Counted from the stretch's first letter, positions 35,388-44,254 are shown. The stretch is DNA of 64,000 nt from Lentihominibacter butyricus (GCF_025567305.1 NZ_JAOQJP010000010.1:62001-126000); one strand, 5' to 3'. Numbers and translations: made by a program. Notes: a model not told the origin generated them from the sequence alone.

Positions 35388-36641
35388 ATGGCTGATACAA
35401 AAGACGTAAAAAAGAAAAAGACAAAGAAGGTAAACACTGAAAAAGCAGGCGCTAAGGCCGAGCCTGTGCAGAACAGCGAATTTGCAGAAAACGAAGTGCT
35501 TGACGAGGAAACGAAAGCGCAGATCATAAAGGATCTGACAGAAAAAGCCTCATCAAAGAAGAAAAAGTCACTTTCATACACAGACGTTTCGAACAGGCTC
35601 GGAGACATGGAGCTCGACAAGGATCAGATGGAAGAGATCTACGAACTTCTGATGAGCAAGGGCGTCGAGGTCGATATGGAAAACGAGCCTGACGATATCG
35701 ATCTGCTGGAGCTCGAGGATGAAGAAGTGGACGATCCGGAAGTCGATGCGGTGATAGCCGAGAATCCGGATGCGAAGGAGATAGATCTCGAGGCGACGAT
35801 CTCAAAGAACATCGCTGTCGACGACCCTGTCAGGATGTACCTGAAGGAGATCGGAAAGGTGCCGCTCCTCACTGCGCAGGAGGAGATCGACCTTGCCAAG
35901 AGGATGGAGCAGGGCGACGAGTATGCGAAGCAGAAGCTCTGCGAGGCAAACCTCAGACTGGTAGTAAGTATCGCCAAGAAGTATGTCGGAAGAGGCATGC
36001 TGTTCCTCGATCTGATACAGGAAGGAAACCTCGGTCTGATAAAGGCCGTTGACAAATTCGACTGGACGAAGGGATACAAGTTCAGTACCTATGCTACATG
36101 GTGGATCAGACAGGCGATCACCAGATCTATAGCTGACCAGGCGAGGACGATAAGGATCCCTGTGCACATGGTCGAAACTATAAACAAGCTGATAAGAGTC
36201 TCAAGACAGCTGCTCCAGGAAGAAGGCAGAGAGCCGACCCCTGACGAGATCGCTGCAGAGATGGGCATATCTGTAGAAAAGGTAAGAGAGATACTCAAGA
36301 TCTCCCAGGAGCCTGTTTCACTGGAAACTCCTATCGGAGAGGAAGAGGACAGCCATCTCGGAGACTTCATACCGGACGACGATGCGCCGGCACCTGCAGA
36401 AGCTGCAGCGTTTTCCATGCTCAAAGAGCAGCTGGTCGACGTGCTGGGAACTCTCACAGAGAGAGAGCAGAAGGTGCTGAAGCTCAGATTCGGTCTCGAA
36501 GACGGAAGAGCCAGGACGCTCGAGGAAGTCGGAAAGAAATTCGACGTTACCCGAGAGAGGATCAGACAGATCGAGGCGAAGGCTCTCAGGAAGCTGAGAC
36601 ATCCGACCAGAAGCAAGAAACTCAAGGACTACCTGGAATAG
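35388..36641 (+). CDS. rpoD: Primary sigma factor RpoD (SigA)
   Basis: RpoD is the housekeeping sigma factor. The 417-residue protein has a Lys-rich N-terminus and an acidic region 1.1-like stretch. Region 1.2 follows (DPVRMYLKEIGKVPLLT). Region 2 contains the -10 recognition helix YATWWIRQAITRSIADQ. Region 3 is next, and region 4 has the -35 recognition helix EEVGKKFDVTRERIRQIEAK. It follows dnaG and precedes trmK by four bases, the standard order. A start at 35388 is supported by gaggggc. Confidence 0.98.
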   Translation: MADTKDVKKKKTKKVNTEKAGAKAEPVQNSEFAENEVLDEETKAQIIKDLTEKASSKKKKSLSYTDVSNRLGDMELDKDQMEEIYELLMSKGVEVDMENEPDDIDLLELEDEEVDDPEVDAVIAENPDAKEIDLEATISKNIAVDDPVRMYLKEIGKVPLLTAQEEIDLAKRMEQGDEYAKQKLCEANLRLVVSIAKKYVGRGMLFLDLIQEGNLGLIKAVDKFDWTKGYKFSTYATWWIRQAITRSIADQARTIRIPVHMVETINKLIRVSRQLLQEEGREPTPDEIAAEMGISVEKVREILKISQEPVSLETPIGEEEDSHLGDFIPDDDAPAPAEAAAFSMLKEQLVDVLGTLTEREQKVLKLRFGLEDGRARTLEEVGKKFDVTRERIRQIEAKALRKLRHPTRSKKLKDYLE

Positions 36642-36645
36642 AAAC

Positions 36646-37578
36646 ATGACAGAATTAAGTATAAGACTGCAGAAAATAGCAGACAGGATAAATGAAGGTG
36701 AAACCATGGCTGATATCGGCACAGACCATGGTTTTTTGCCTATATATCTGATAGAAAACGACATATCGCCGTCGGTGATAATGACTGACGTCAGCCGGCC
36801 GTCTCTGATGAAAGGCTCGGATAATCTCGACATGCTGGGTGCAGACAGAAAGCGTGCGGATTTCAGAGTGGGCGACGGTATATCCGTACTGGAGCGCGGC
36901 GAAACGGATACAGTAGTGATAGCGGGAATGGGCGGCATGCTCATAAGAGATATAATGAGCATCGACATGGAGCACACATGCTCTTTCAGAAAATACATAC
37001 TGCAGCCGAGAACCAGGCAGGGGCACCTCAGGAAGTGGCTCCTCGAGAACGGGTTCACGATAATCCATGAGGATCTGGTCGAGGAGGGGCGGTTCATACC
37101 TGAGATAATAACAGCGCTCAGTCCGCAGGCGGACGACGTTTTTACTAATGATGCCAGTGTGGATGTGGCTTGTATGGATGGTGTGCAGGCAGATGGCGTC
37201 CATATGGGTGATGCGCGTATGAATGACGTTTGTATCACCGGATCAGCGACGGATGACGTGCATAATGCCGGATCGGAAACGTATGGCGTGCATACCGCAG
37301 CCGGAGACGTCACGGACGACGGCAGGCTTTGCATAAGAGGCGTATCGTTCGCATCGGAAGAGGACACCGGCGAGGACATCATATATCGTGTGCCGCCGTG
37401 GATCACACAGGCGACAGGTCCGGTAGAGGAATTTATTGCCAGGAACATCGAAAATGAGAAGAAAAGGCTCGAAAATGTGATGCTGGCAAAGGAGCGCGAT
37501 ATCGCGCAGGAAGACAGGATATGCAGAGGGATAGCTTATCTGAAGCGTTTGCTGGAGGAATACGGAAATGGAAGATAG
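36646..37578 (+). CDS. trmK: tRNA (adenine22-N1)-methyltransferase with an unusual insertion
   Basis: TrmK methylates N1 of A22 in tRNA using SAM. The 310-residue protein has the SAM-binding start MADIGTDHGFLPIYL, the VIAGMGGMLI motif and LQPRTRQGHLRKWL, then a C-terminal coiled coil. Relatives are about 225-240 residues long. Here a stretch of about 60 residues, roughly 168-228 (DNA about 37150-37330), is inserted between PEIITALSPQ and LCIRGVSF. It is made of degenerate units with Asp-Val/Asp-Gly spacing and looks like a local repeat expansion. The reading frame remains open, so the protein is probably functional. It precedes the Nif3-like gene, the usual trmK partner. Confidence 0.92.
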   Translation: MTELSIRLQKIADRINEGETMADIGTDHGFLPIYLIENDISPSVIMTDVSRPSLMKGSDNLDMLGADRKRADFRVGDGISVLERGETDTVVIAGMGGMLIRDIMSIDMEHTCSFRKYILQPRTRQGHLRKWLLENGFTIIHEDLVEEGRFIPEIITALSPQADDVFTNDASVDVACMDGVQADGVHMGDARMNDVCITGSATDDVHNAGSETYGVHTAAGDVTDDGRLCIRGVSFASEEDTGEDIIYRVPPWITQATGPVEEFIARNIENEKKRLENVMLAKERDIAQEDRICRGIAYLKRLLEEYGNGR

Positions 37579-38413
37579 GAAAAAAGGTATAATAACAGTT
37601 GCGGATGTGACTGAACTGATCGAGGACGCAGTGCCGGTATCACTGCAGGAGTCGTGGGACAACAGCGGACTGCTGATCGGATTTCCGGAGAAGCATGTTA
37701 AAAAAGTCATAACATGTCTTGAAATAACGGAGGCCGTGGCAGACGAGGCGGTCGCTGCAGGTGCAGACATGATAGTATCGCACCATCCGCTGATCTTCAG
37801 CGGCATCAGAAAGCTCAGCTACGACAGCAGTGAGGACAGAGCTGTGATGAAGCTGGTTTCGAACGGTATATCGGTGTATTCATGTCATACGCCTTTTGAC
37901 AAGGTCAGGGGCGGCAATAATGATATCATCGCGGAAAGGCTTGGGCTTTCGTCCGTGAAAAACCTCAGGGGCGATGACGTTGTTTCACCGTCAAAGATGG
38001 CAGAAAACCGCGACGAGGCGGATATAGGAAGGACCGGCAGATTCAGGAAGCCTTTGACTTATGTGCAGGCTATAGAGCTTGCTGCGAACCAGCTGAACAT
38101 GAGTATCAGGCAGCTTCGCGCATGCGGCGATCTGAATACGGAGATAACATCGGTCGGGATATGCACCGGAGCCGGAGCGGATATGGCTGAAATGGCTGTG
38201 GATGCAGGATGTCAGCTCTTCATAACGGGCGACGTGAAGTATCATGAGGCGCAGGCTGCTGCTGCACGAGGCATCTGCCTTCTGGACGCGGGGCATTACG
38301 GAACGGAAAAATTCTTTGCCCAGGCGATGCGGGAGCTGCTGGAGAAGAAGCTCGCCGGGAAAGCGGAAGTCGTGGAGTCTGCTGTGAACATCGATCCGTT
38401 CAATATACTGTAG
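37568..38413 (+). CDS. Nif3-like dinuclear metal centre protein (YqfO family)
   Basis: The 281-residue protein belongs to the Nif3/DUF34 family: GLLIGFPEKHVKKVITCLEIT, then the metal-binding HHPLIFSG, HTPFD, and the C-terminal DAGHYGTE signature. The family forms hexameric toroids with two metal ions per subunit. GTP cyclohydrolase-like and other roles have been proposed without consensus. The ATG lies inside the end of trmK, and the two are neighbours in most Firmicutes. Confidence 0.9.
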   Translation: MEDRKKGIITVADVTELIEDAVPVSLQESWDNSGLLIGFPEKHVKKVITCLEITEAVADEAVAAGADMIVSHHPLIFSGIRKLSYDSSEDRAVMKLVSNGISVYSCHTPFDKVRGGNNDIIAERLGLSSVKNLRGDDVVSPSKMAENRDEADIGRTGRFRKPLTYVQAIELAANQLNMSIRQLRACGDLNTEITSVGICTGAGADMAEMAVDAGCQLFITGDVKYHEAQAAAARGICLLDAGHYGTEKFFAQAMRELLEKKLAGKAEVVESAVNIDPFNIL

Positions 38414-38636
38414 ATGATGGTACGGATGCGGCGCGGAATGTGTTGCGGAATTTATCGCAGTCCATAGGCGCCAGGCTGGCAGTATGCATTGCAAGCTGTA
38501 GGCGCAGGCCGGCGGATGCGGTGACGGTGTGATTGCAAAATGCCGGGTGTATCGCAAGTGCTGGAAGCCGGTATTGAAAACCGGCTGGTGACGGGTGGCA
38601 TTCAGCGCAAGGTCTGAGCAGAAGCAGATGTACTGC

Positions 38637-38665
38637 TTTACAAAAAAAGCTTTATATGGTATAAA
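38637..38665 (+). promoter_or_regulatory. Promoter of rnpB
   Basis: TTTACA (38637-38642) and TATAAA (38660-38665) are 17 bases apart and about 15 bases before the RNA 5' end. The upstream gap (38414-38636) holds a 7-bp hairpin AGCCGGT/ACCGGCT at 38566-38586 and no gene. Confidence 0.7.
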
Positions 38666-38680
38666 TATTAAAGTCATATT

Positions 38681-39031
38681 TTGGGTAAGACAGATGATCG
38701 CGTGCATCTTCGGGATGTATGAGGAAAGTCCGGGCTCCACAGGGCATGGATGCCGGATAACGTCCGGCGTAGGTAACTATAGGGAAAGTGCAACAGAAAC
38801 ACACCGCCGAAACGGGTCATGCCGTGGCAAGGTTGAAATTGTGAGGTAAGAGCTCACAGGGAAATATGGTAACATATCTCCCGTGTAAACCCCATCCGGA
38901 GCAAGACCAAATAGGACATGGAAAGCGGCGGCCCGTCGCTGTCCGGGAGGTAGGTCGCATGAGCCTGGTGGCAACATCAGGCCAAGATAGATGATCGTCT
39001 GATACAGAACCCGGCTTACAGTCTTGCCCAA
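38681..39031 (+). ncRNA. rnpB: RNase P RNA
   Basis: This is the catalytic RNA that matures tRNA 5' ends. The diagnostic segments are GAGGAAAGTCCGGGCTCC near the 5' end, ATAGGGAAAGTGCAACAGAAA in the middle, and ACAGAACCCGGCTTAC near the 3' end. The termini pair as helix P1 (TTGGGTAAGAC with GTCTTGCCCAA). The roughly 350-nt length and the P-helix arrangement look like the ancestral type A, but I have not drawn the full structure. Confidence 0.95.
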
Positions 39032-39136
39032 TGTATTTTCAATGACCGGAGAGATTGTTTGAAGTATTTATCACTTTTTTTGTATAATGATTGCACAAAA
39101 AATTATGGAAATTCCTAAAAAATTTCCGAAAAATAC

Positions 39137-39164
39137 TTGCAATAACCTGAATATGTAGTATAAT
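39137..39164 (+). promoter_or_regulatory. Promoter of tRNA-Leu
   Basis: TTGCAA (39137-39142) and TATAAT (39159-39164) are 16 bases apart and 20 bases before the tRNA. Confidence 0.7.
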
Positions 39165-39183
39165 AAAAGGGTCGCTTGGATAT

Positions 39184-39270
39184 GCGGATATGGCGGAATT
39201 GGCAGACGCGCACGGTTCAGGTCCGTGTGAGGGTTACTTCATGGGGGTTCGAATCCCTTTATCCGCACCA
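39184..39270 (+). tRNA. tRNA-Leu (anticodon CAG)
   Basis: A complete class II tRNA has acceptor stem GCGGATA/TATCCGC, a long variable arm, T arm with GGTTCGAATCC, and an encoded CCA end. The anticodon loop TTCAGGT gives CAG, which reads CUG leucine codons. It is the last core feature before the accessory region. Confidence 0.96.
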
Positions 39271-39273
39271 AAT

Positions 39274-39306
39274 AAAAAGCCCGAAGCAATATGCTTCGGG
39301 CTTTTT
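39274..39306 (+). terminator. Strong terminator after tRNA-Leu
   Basis: A 15-bp perfect stem (39274-39288 with 39292-39306) ends in a T run. The symmetrical A/T flanks would also stop the convergent SMR transcript. Confidence 0.9.
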
Positions 39307-39334
39307 ATTTGGTCAGCTTTAGCGAAAGATCAGG

Positions 39335-39655
39335 TTATCCCAGCAGATTTAATGTAAAGGTGCTGATAATGATGACTATCAGCGATATGTAGCCGATCCT
39401 GGTCAGTTTCTGCTTATAATAAAGATATCCAACCACAGAGGTCACGACAATACCTACTGCACCCCAGGTCGCGTATGCGATACCCAGATCGATATCCGTC
39501 AGTGCGAATCCGAACAAAGCATAGCTGATGGTGTACCCTAAAAGGCAGATAAGTGTCGGTTTGGGATTTGTGAAACCATGTGTGGCTGTCACAAATGAGG
39601 CCGCGATTACTTCCGCTATGATGGAAAGTGCCAGTAAAATATAAGCTGCTAACAT
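39335..39655 (-). CDS. Small multidrug resistance (SMR) transporter subunit 1
   Basis: The 106-residue, four-helix protein belongs to the SMR family: the essential membrane-embedded Glu lies in LSIIAEVIAASF (about residue 15), and the GIAYATWGAVG signature is in helix 3. SMR proteins use protons to export quaternary ammonium or guanidinium-like cations. It overlaps the next SMR gene by seven bases, a paired (heterodimeric) arrangement. In this setting, 11 kb from a choline-trimethylamine-lyase operon, export of amines such as trimethylamine or exchange of choline is a plausible inference. SMR genes occur in some cut clusters. Confidence 0.92.
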   Translation of the reverse strand: MLAAYILLALSIIAEVIAASFVTATHGFTNPKPTLICLLGYTISYALFGFALTDIDLGIAYATWGAVGIVVTSVVGYLYYKQKLTRIGYISLIVIIISTFTLNLLG

Positions 39656-40086
39656 GATGTACTCTCCTTCCTGTCGTGCTTATCTGTGCTTTTTATTGCT
39701 GTTTCAGAATCTGCAGAGCTGGTTTCAGAACCAGATGCTTCTTTTACAGGCGTTCCCCACATATTCATGGTAAATGTAGCTGCCGCCAGTACGATTATCG
39801 ATATCCAGCCAACGGTGGAAAGAGGCTGATGAAATAAAAAAAATCCCAGCAGTGTGCACACCAGTGCGCCGACTACACTCCAGGTGGCATAAGCGACAGG
39901 CAGGTTAATGATGTGGAGCACTTTGGAAAATATGAAAAAGGAAAACAGTATGGTTATAATAGCTCCGATCCCCAGAAGTTTGTTTTCATAGCCACTGGAT
40001 GCGGTCAGCATGGCATCACCGATGATCTCGATAATGATGGAAATCGCCAGGATAATATAAGCCATTTGTTTTGACACATTTAACAT
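39649..40086 (-). CDS. Small multidrug resistance (SMR) transporter subunit 2 with extended C-terminus
   Basis: The 145-residue partner of the previous SMR protein has the conserved Glu in ILAISIIIEIIGDAML and the signature PVAYATWSVVGA. Unlike its neighbour it has a hydrophilic C-terminal extension of about 35 residues (from EASGSETSS on). A strong ribosome-binding site (ggaggt) precedes the start. It is the first gene of the minus-strand pair and is driven from the promoter at 40165-40195. Paired SMR genes usually encode obligate heterodimers. Confidence 0.9.
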   Translation of the reverse strand: MLNVSKQMAYIILAISIIIEIIGDAMLTASSGYENKLLGIGAIITILFSFFIFSKVLHIINLPVAYATWSVVGALVCTLLGFFLFHQPLSTVGWISIIVLAAATFTMNMWGTPVKEASGSETSSADSETAIKSTDKHDRKESTSC

Positions 40087-40164
40087 TTTATTTTACCTCC
40101 TTCGCCGCAGACATGAGATGACTGTGATGCATGCAAAACCGTACATTCTTTATGCAACAAGTAT

Positions 40165-40195
40165 TTTATACACCATGCCCTTGTGTCAATGTCAA
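40165..40195 (-). promoter_or_regulatory. Promoter of the SMR pair with a 19-bp spacer
   Basis: On the minus strand TTGACA (40195-40190) and TATAAA (40170-40165) are separated by 19 bases, the long spacing typical of MerR-activated promoters. An ACAC/GTGT dyad lies in the spacer. It does not share the operator sequence found at 40351 and 50655. The gap 40196-40350 shows nothing else. Confidence 0.55.
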
Positions 40196-40350
40196 GTAAG
40201 ATCCCCTCTTAGAATATGGAAAAAACAGGAGATTCAGCTGTCCGCAGTTTATGGGTCACGGCAGGATTCCCGAGCTTCTGCAAGCTTTGAAGTGGTTATT
40301 CCGGCATAAAACCGCCGGCATAAAATCTTCAGATGTTTCTGATTTTTTTC

Positions 40351-40381
40351 TGGACATTCCCTTTAAGGTATAGTCTATAAT
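40351..40381 (+). promoter_or_regulatory. MerR-type promoter of the PHP-domain surface protein gene
   Basis: TGGACA (40351-40356) and TATAAT (40376-40381) are separated by 19 bases. The sequence reads GACATTCC, seven bases, GTATAG, T, CTA, T, AAT. It matches the cut-operon promoter at 50655 closely (see there). The leader of about 180 bases to the start codon at 40570 has no other recognisable element. Confidence 0.65.
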
Positions 40382-40569
40382 CAGTTTAATAAATTTTCTG
40401 ATATGAGGAAATATTTTAAAATATCCGGGTGTTTGTGCAGAATCAGAATCACCTGGAAGAGGAAGAAAGGGGAGATGATAACAACAGGCAGCAGCAATGC
40501 TGTACTGCAGAATTGCATAAGAGAAAAGTTACTGTGATAACTATACAAATTACAGGAGAGGTATATTTT

Positions 40570-43431
40570 ATGAAGAAAAAAATGATAGCTGGTATTCTGG
40601 CTCTGATTATGGCGGTAACACCATTCGTATCCTTGCCGGCCATATCCTATGCAGCCAGTGGAACTTGCGGCGTTCAGCAAGGGGCTACCAAGATTTTTGA
40701 AGGAATGGCAACAGATGCTGAAGATATCACCATTTGGAATGATAAGATGGCGGTTTCTTTTGCAGTCGGTTCCAACAACTACTGGAATATGACAAAGGGA
40801 AGTATTCTGGATATCTGTGCGATCGATTCAGAAGGGAACTGGGGGCCGGATCTGGTCAATGACGTGGAGCTTCTGATGGATTTCTGGACTGCTACAGGAG
40901 AATACAACGGGACAGATCTGCGAAACGACGTTAATGTCACATCGGAGGTATCATCGGACAAAAATACTGTCACGGTTACGTCGAAGTACCGCTACTGGGT
41001 GGCGGATCCCAACAAGGACGGCATCAATGATGATGCACTGCCTCTTAACGTGACACAGGTCTATACCCTGAAAGCCGGTGACAGTCACCTTACCATGGAG
41101 ACCACGGTAGAAAATCCAAATAAGGGTATCGACTACGGAAACAAGGCCTTAAATGAATCAGCTGCCGGTAAAAGCAGCACGGGAATGTTCTCAGGCTATT
41201 CCATAAGCACTAACGCAGCCAATATGTTCGGCCCTTACGGATATTATCCGGACACCAAGGCTACCGGGATCGCTATCGGAAACAATGAGAACGTAAAGGA
41301 ATATTTCGGGAAATTCGTCACAACGTACAAGGATGATTACGCCGTATCTCTGATCATGGACGGCTCCGACGCCTACAAAGGCTCTTCCGGCTACAAGGAT
41401 CTTTACATCAACCAGGTTCTTGAGGCCGGGAAATCCTACACTTTCAAGGGGGAAGTTCTCGTAGAAACCTCCAATTCCACAGCGTCCGTGCTGGATCGCG
41501 TCTATGCGCGCGACAAGATCGAAGATGACGATACGGCGATGGTCCGCGGAACTGTAAAAGATGAAAACGGCAAGCCTGTCGAAGGCGTGAATGTGATCGT
41601 TAAAAAAGACGGTAAGTACATGTGCACGAAAAAATCCGGTTCAGTAAACGGCGCTGAGGTCGATACACCAAAGACTGTCGAACAGCCGATGGTATGGGCG
41701 ATCACCGACAAGAACGGGGAGTATTCTTTCAAACTGCCGAAGACCAAAAACAGCTTTGACGGGGATGGTACTTACAGATATAAGCTGAAGCTGGAAGCAG
41801 CCGGGTACACATCCCAGACTACGGAGGAGTTTACACTCAAGAGCGATAAAACACAGAACTTTACCATCAAGACAGGTGCACCTGTCAAATTGAGCGCCAA
41901 GGATCAGAATGGAAATGCGATCCCGTTCCGGGTAGAGATCTCAGGCGTGACCTATGAGAACAAATGCGCCGGGATCAGTACATATTTCAGTAATTCCGCA
42001 GCCAGGGAAACAGCTGTGGAATTCAATCTGACTCAGGCAGACGATGTGACCTTTACCGCTTCATACGGCAAGGACTTTGAATCCAATGCCGTACCGTTCA
42101 ATACGAACGTGACTGCAGGCGGCGTTGAACACACCTTTGTCATCGATGAACTGATCGATCCGAAGACATCCGGCTGGGTATCCATGGACAACCATCAGCA
42201 CTCGGACTACGGCGATGGAGCAACGCCTCCGAAGGATCTGTTCAATGCACAGATCGCCGCGAAGCTCCATTACAATCTCGTTTCGGACCACGATACGCGG
42301 ATCAATAATATTCTGATGAAGAACTTCTCCGACAAGTTCGGAAGACCGTACATCTCCAATATGGAAGTTTCTCCGGGATGGGGACACTGGGGTGTTCTCA
42401 ACGTTGATTTCAGCGAAAAAGAAACAGGCAACATAGTCAACGCTTCTACAGCAACACCGCCTGAGATCATCAAAGCCGGACATGATGCCAATGCTCTGGT
42501 TATCGTACATCATCCGTATTCCGACTACGGATTCCTGCACAATCAGGACAGCGTTGCCGGCGGCCATGCGGAAGGCTGGAAGGATTTCGATCTCATCGAA
42601 CTGCAATCAACTATATCATCCGATGGGAAGACACTGGACACACTGGAAGAACTCACTGCAGAAAATTATGAGAACATCAGTCTGGACAAGCTCAGCAGCA
42701 CCATTGCAAGTGCCGGGATCTCTCAGATGGATGCAAAAGCTCTCGTAACTGCATTTGCGTTCTGGAATGCCGGAGAAAAGAAATATCTGAGCGCAGGCTC
42801 CGACCAGCATCAGGCGACTAATACGGCACTGTATCCGGGAATCATCAGGCAATATGCAAAAGTCGGAAAAAACAGCGAAGAAGCAGGCAGTGCAGATACG
42901 AAGGCTTACCTCGCAGCGCTGAAGGACGGACGTTCATATGTTACTATGGGACCGCTCTTCTTTACTTATGATGGAGAGTCATTTGGAGACACCATCTCGG
43001 CAGACAGGAAAGCACTGAAGATTGACGCAATGGCAGTTAATGGTCTGGAAAAAGTTGTTCTTTACCGAAATGGCGTGAAAGCGGAAACAAAAGAGCTGGC
43101 GGGGAGTAAAGACAAGCAGACGCTTGAATTCACGATCGATTCCGGAAAAGATGCGAAGTGGTACAGCTACGTTGCGATCGACAGCAACGGTAACTATGCG
43201 GTTTCAAATCCGATTTGGGTGAAAGCCGGAGGCGGTACGGAAGAACAGGATCCTGCGGTAAAACCGACGGATAATGGTAAGCCGGGCTCTGCTGACAAAC
43301 CAAAGACATCTGCTGCGGATACCGGGGACAACACAAATCTTCTGCTGCTGATCCTTCTGATGACAGCTGCAGCCGGCGGTTCAGTGGCTCTGATCCTTCG
43401 CAGCAGGAAAAATAAAGGATCGAAAGTATAA
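40570..43431 (+). CDS. Secreted/cell-surface PHP-domain metallohydrolase (CehA/McbA-like)
   Basis: The 953-residue protein has a signal peptide (residues 1 to about 29, ending SYAAS). A large beta-rich N-terminal region follows, then a carboxypeptidase-regulatory-like repeat (about 345-440, beginning VRGTVKDENGKPVEG). The CehA/McbA-type PHP hydrolase domain has metal ligands in NHQHSDYGDG (His542, His544), VSDHDT, VHHPYSDYG and GSDQHQATN. The C-terminus has a TGDN motif, a hydrophobic helix and RSRKNK, resembling a degenerate cell-wall-sorting signal without a clear LPxTG. The ATG at 40570 has aggagagg ahead. The substrate is unknown. The shared promoter motif with the cut operon suggests a role in choline or phosphodiester supply, which is inference. 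Confidence 0.85.
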   Translation: MKKKMIAGILALIMAVTPFVSLPAISYAASGTCGVQQGATKIFEGMATDAEDITIWNDKMAVSFAVGSNNYWNMTKGSILDICAIDSEGNWGPDLVNDVELLMDFWTATGEYNGTDLRNDVNVTSEVSSDKNTVTVTSKYRYWVADPNKDGINDDALPLNVTQVYTLKAGDSHLTMETTVENPNKGIDYGNKALNESAAGKSSTGMFSGYSISTNAANMFGPYGYYPDTKATGIAIGNNENVKEYFGKFVTTYKDDYAVSLIMDGSDAYKGSSGYKDLYINQVLEAGKSYTFKGEVLVETSNSTASVLDRVYARDKIEDDDTAMVRGTVKDENGKPVEGVNVIVKKDGKYMCTKKSGSVNGAEVDTPKTVEQPMVWAITDKNGEYSFKLPKTKNSFDGDGTYRYKLKLEAAGYTSQTTEEFTLKSDKTQNFTIKTGAPVKLSAKDQNGNAIPFRVEISGVTYENKCAGISTYFSNSAARETAVEFNLTQADDVTFTASYGKDFESNAVPFNTNVTAGGVEHTFVIDELIDPKTSGWVSMDNHQHSDYGDGATPPKDLFNAQIAAKLHYNLVSDHDTRINNILMKNFSDKFGRPYISNMEVSPGWGHWGVLNVDFSEKETGNIVNASTATPPEIIKAGHDANALVIVHHPYSDYGFLHNQDSVAGGHAEGWKDFDLIELQSTISSDGKTLDTLEELTAENYENISLDKLSSTIASAGISQMDAKALVTAFAFWNAGEKKYLSAGSDQHQATNTALYPGIIRQYAKVGKNSEEAGSADTKAYLAALKDGRSYVTMGPLFFTYDGESFGDTISADRKALKIDAMAVNGLEKVVLYRNGVKAETKELAGSKDKQTLEFTIDSGKDAKWYSYVAIDSNGNYAVSNPIWVKAGGGTEEQDPAVKPTDNGKPGSADKPKTSAADTGDNTNLLLLILLMTAAAGGSVALILRSRKNKGSKV

Positions 43432-43523
43432 AGCAATGAGTTTAATTGCGGCGTGGCAAGTAAAGTTTAAATGAGCTGCAGAATCAATATAATCAAGATA
43501 GCATCAATAGAATAAGACAGCTT

Positions 43524-43557
43524 AGCCGGAGATTCGTTTTTTGACTCTCCGGCTTTT
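43524..43557 (+). terminator. Intrinsic terminator after the PHP-domain gene
   Basis: A perfect 9-bp stem AGCCGGAGA/TCTCCGGCT (43524-43532 with 43546-43554) ends in TTTT. Confidence 0.85.
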
Positions 43558-43745
43558 CATGGAACAGAAAGGTTTCCAAAGTCAGTTTTTCATGAAACAT
43601 CACAGGCGCCAGAGCCATGACGATGACGGGACCGCAGTAGTATCCGAGAGATGCGATGCTGACGCCGATCCGTCGATACGCTTCAAAGAGAAACAGCCAG
43701 CTTATTCCCATGGAATACCCTGATAAAGTTAAAAATACAAGAGAT
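43558..43745 (-). pseudogene. Fragment of a DMT/EamA-family transporter gene
   Basis: On the minus strand a roughly 60-residue open stretch contains a recognisable EamA segment: GISWLFLFEAYRRIGVSIAS, then YYCGPVIVMALAPVMFHEKL. Only about two of the ten helices remain. Upstream and downstream parts are missing; the frame runs into the terminator of the PHP-domain gene at one end and into LysR-type sequence at the other. This is a remnant left by deletion. Confidence 0.65.
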
Positions 43746-44155
43746 TTTCGGTGTTTCAAAAACAATGGTAGTGCTTCCGAAAGACCACCCCCTGGCGCAT
43801 GCGGACACCTTTCCGGTGAAGTCTTTGCAGGATGATCCTTTTATCATGCTGGAAAAAGGAACTAAAACAGAAATCACGGAGAACTATCAAAAAAACGGAC
43901 TGATACCAAAGCCCAAGTACACCACTTTTGATGACTATGCGGTTCTGTCCATGGTGGAGAATGGTGGAGAAAGGGCTGGGGATCGCCATTTTGCCAAAGC
44001 TGATTTTACAGAGGATCGCATATGATGTGATGGTAAAGCCTCTGGATGTGGACGCGTATCGGACGATCGGAGTAGCTATGAAAAACAAGAAAGAATTGTC
44101 TCTGGCCGCTCGGCGTTTTCTGGAATATCTGGACTTTCGGGATCTGAATATCTGA
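43746..44155 (+). pseudogene. Broken LysR-type regulator (C-terminal effector domain only, frameshifted)
   Basis: The plus strand encodes the latter half of a LysR effector domain. MVVLPKDHPLAHADTF and the stretch to YAVLSMVENG lie in the frame starting at 43765. The homology then continues in another frame as VEKGLGIAILPK to the end SLAARRFLEYLDF at 44155. The shift lies near 43960-43980, in a GGTGGAGAATGGTGGAGAA duplication that probably caused it. The DNA-binding half is absent. The DMT fragment and this one meet head to head, as a transporter and its divergent regulator would. Confidence 0.75.
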
Positions 44156-44254
44156 AAAATCAAAAAATATAGTTTTGACTGTTTCCTTTTGCAGAAAAAA
44201 CGGGTATAATAAAATTAATAGATAAAAATTATCCAGTATAGGGGGGTACAAAAC

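Noticed and set aside
38414..38636. Small gene or second RNA before rnpB
   Set aside because: No frame with a ribosome-binding site; only a 7-bp hairpin and short GC-rich similarities are visible.
40087..40350. Guanidine riboswitch ahead of the SMR pair
   Set aside because: The short leader contains a clear promoter and ribosome-binding site but no sequence resembling the conserved riboswitch core.
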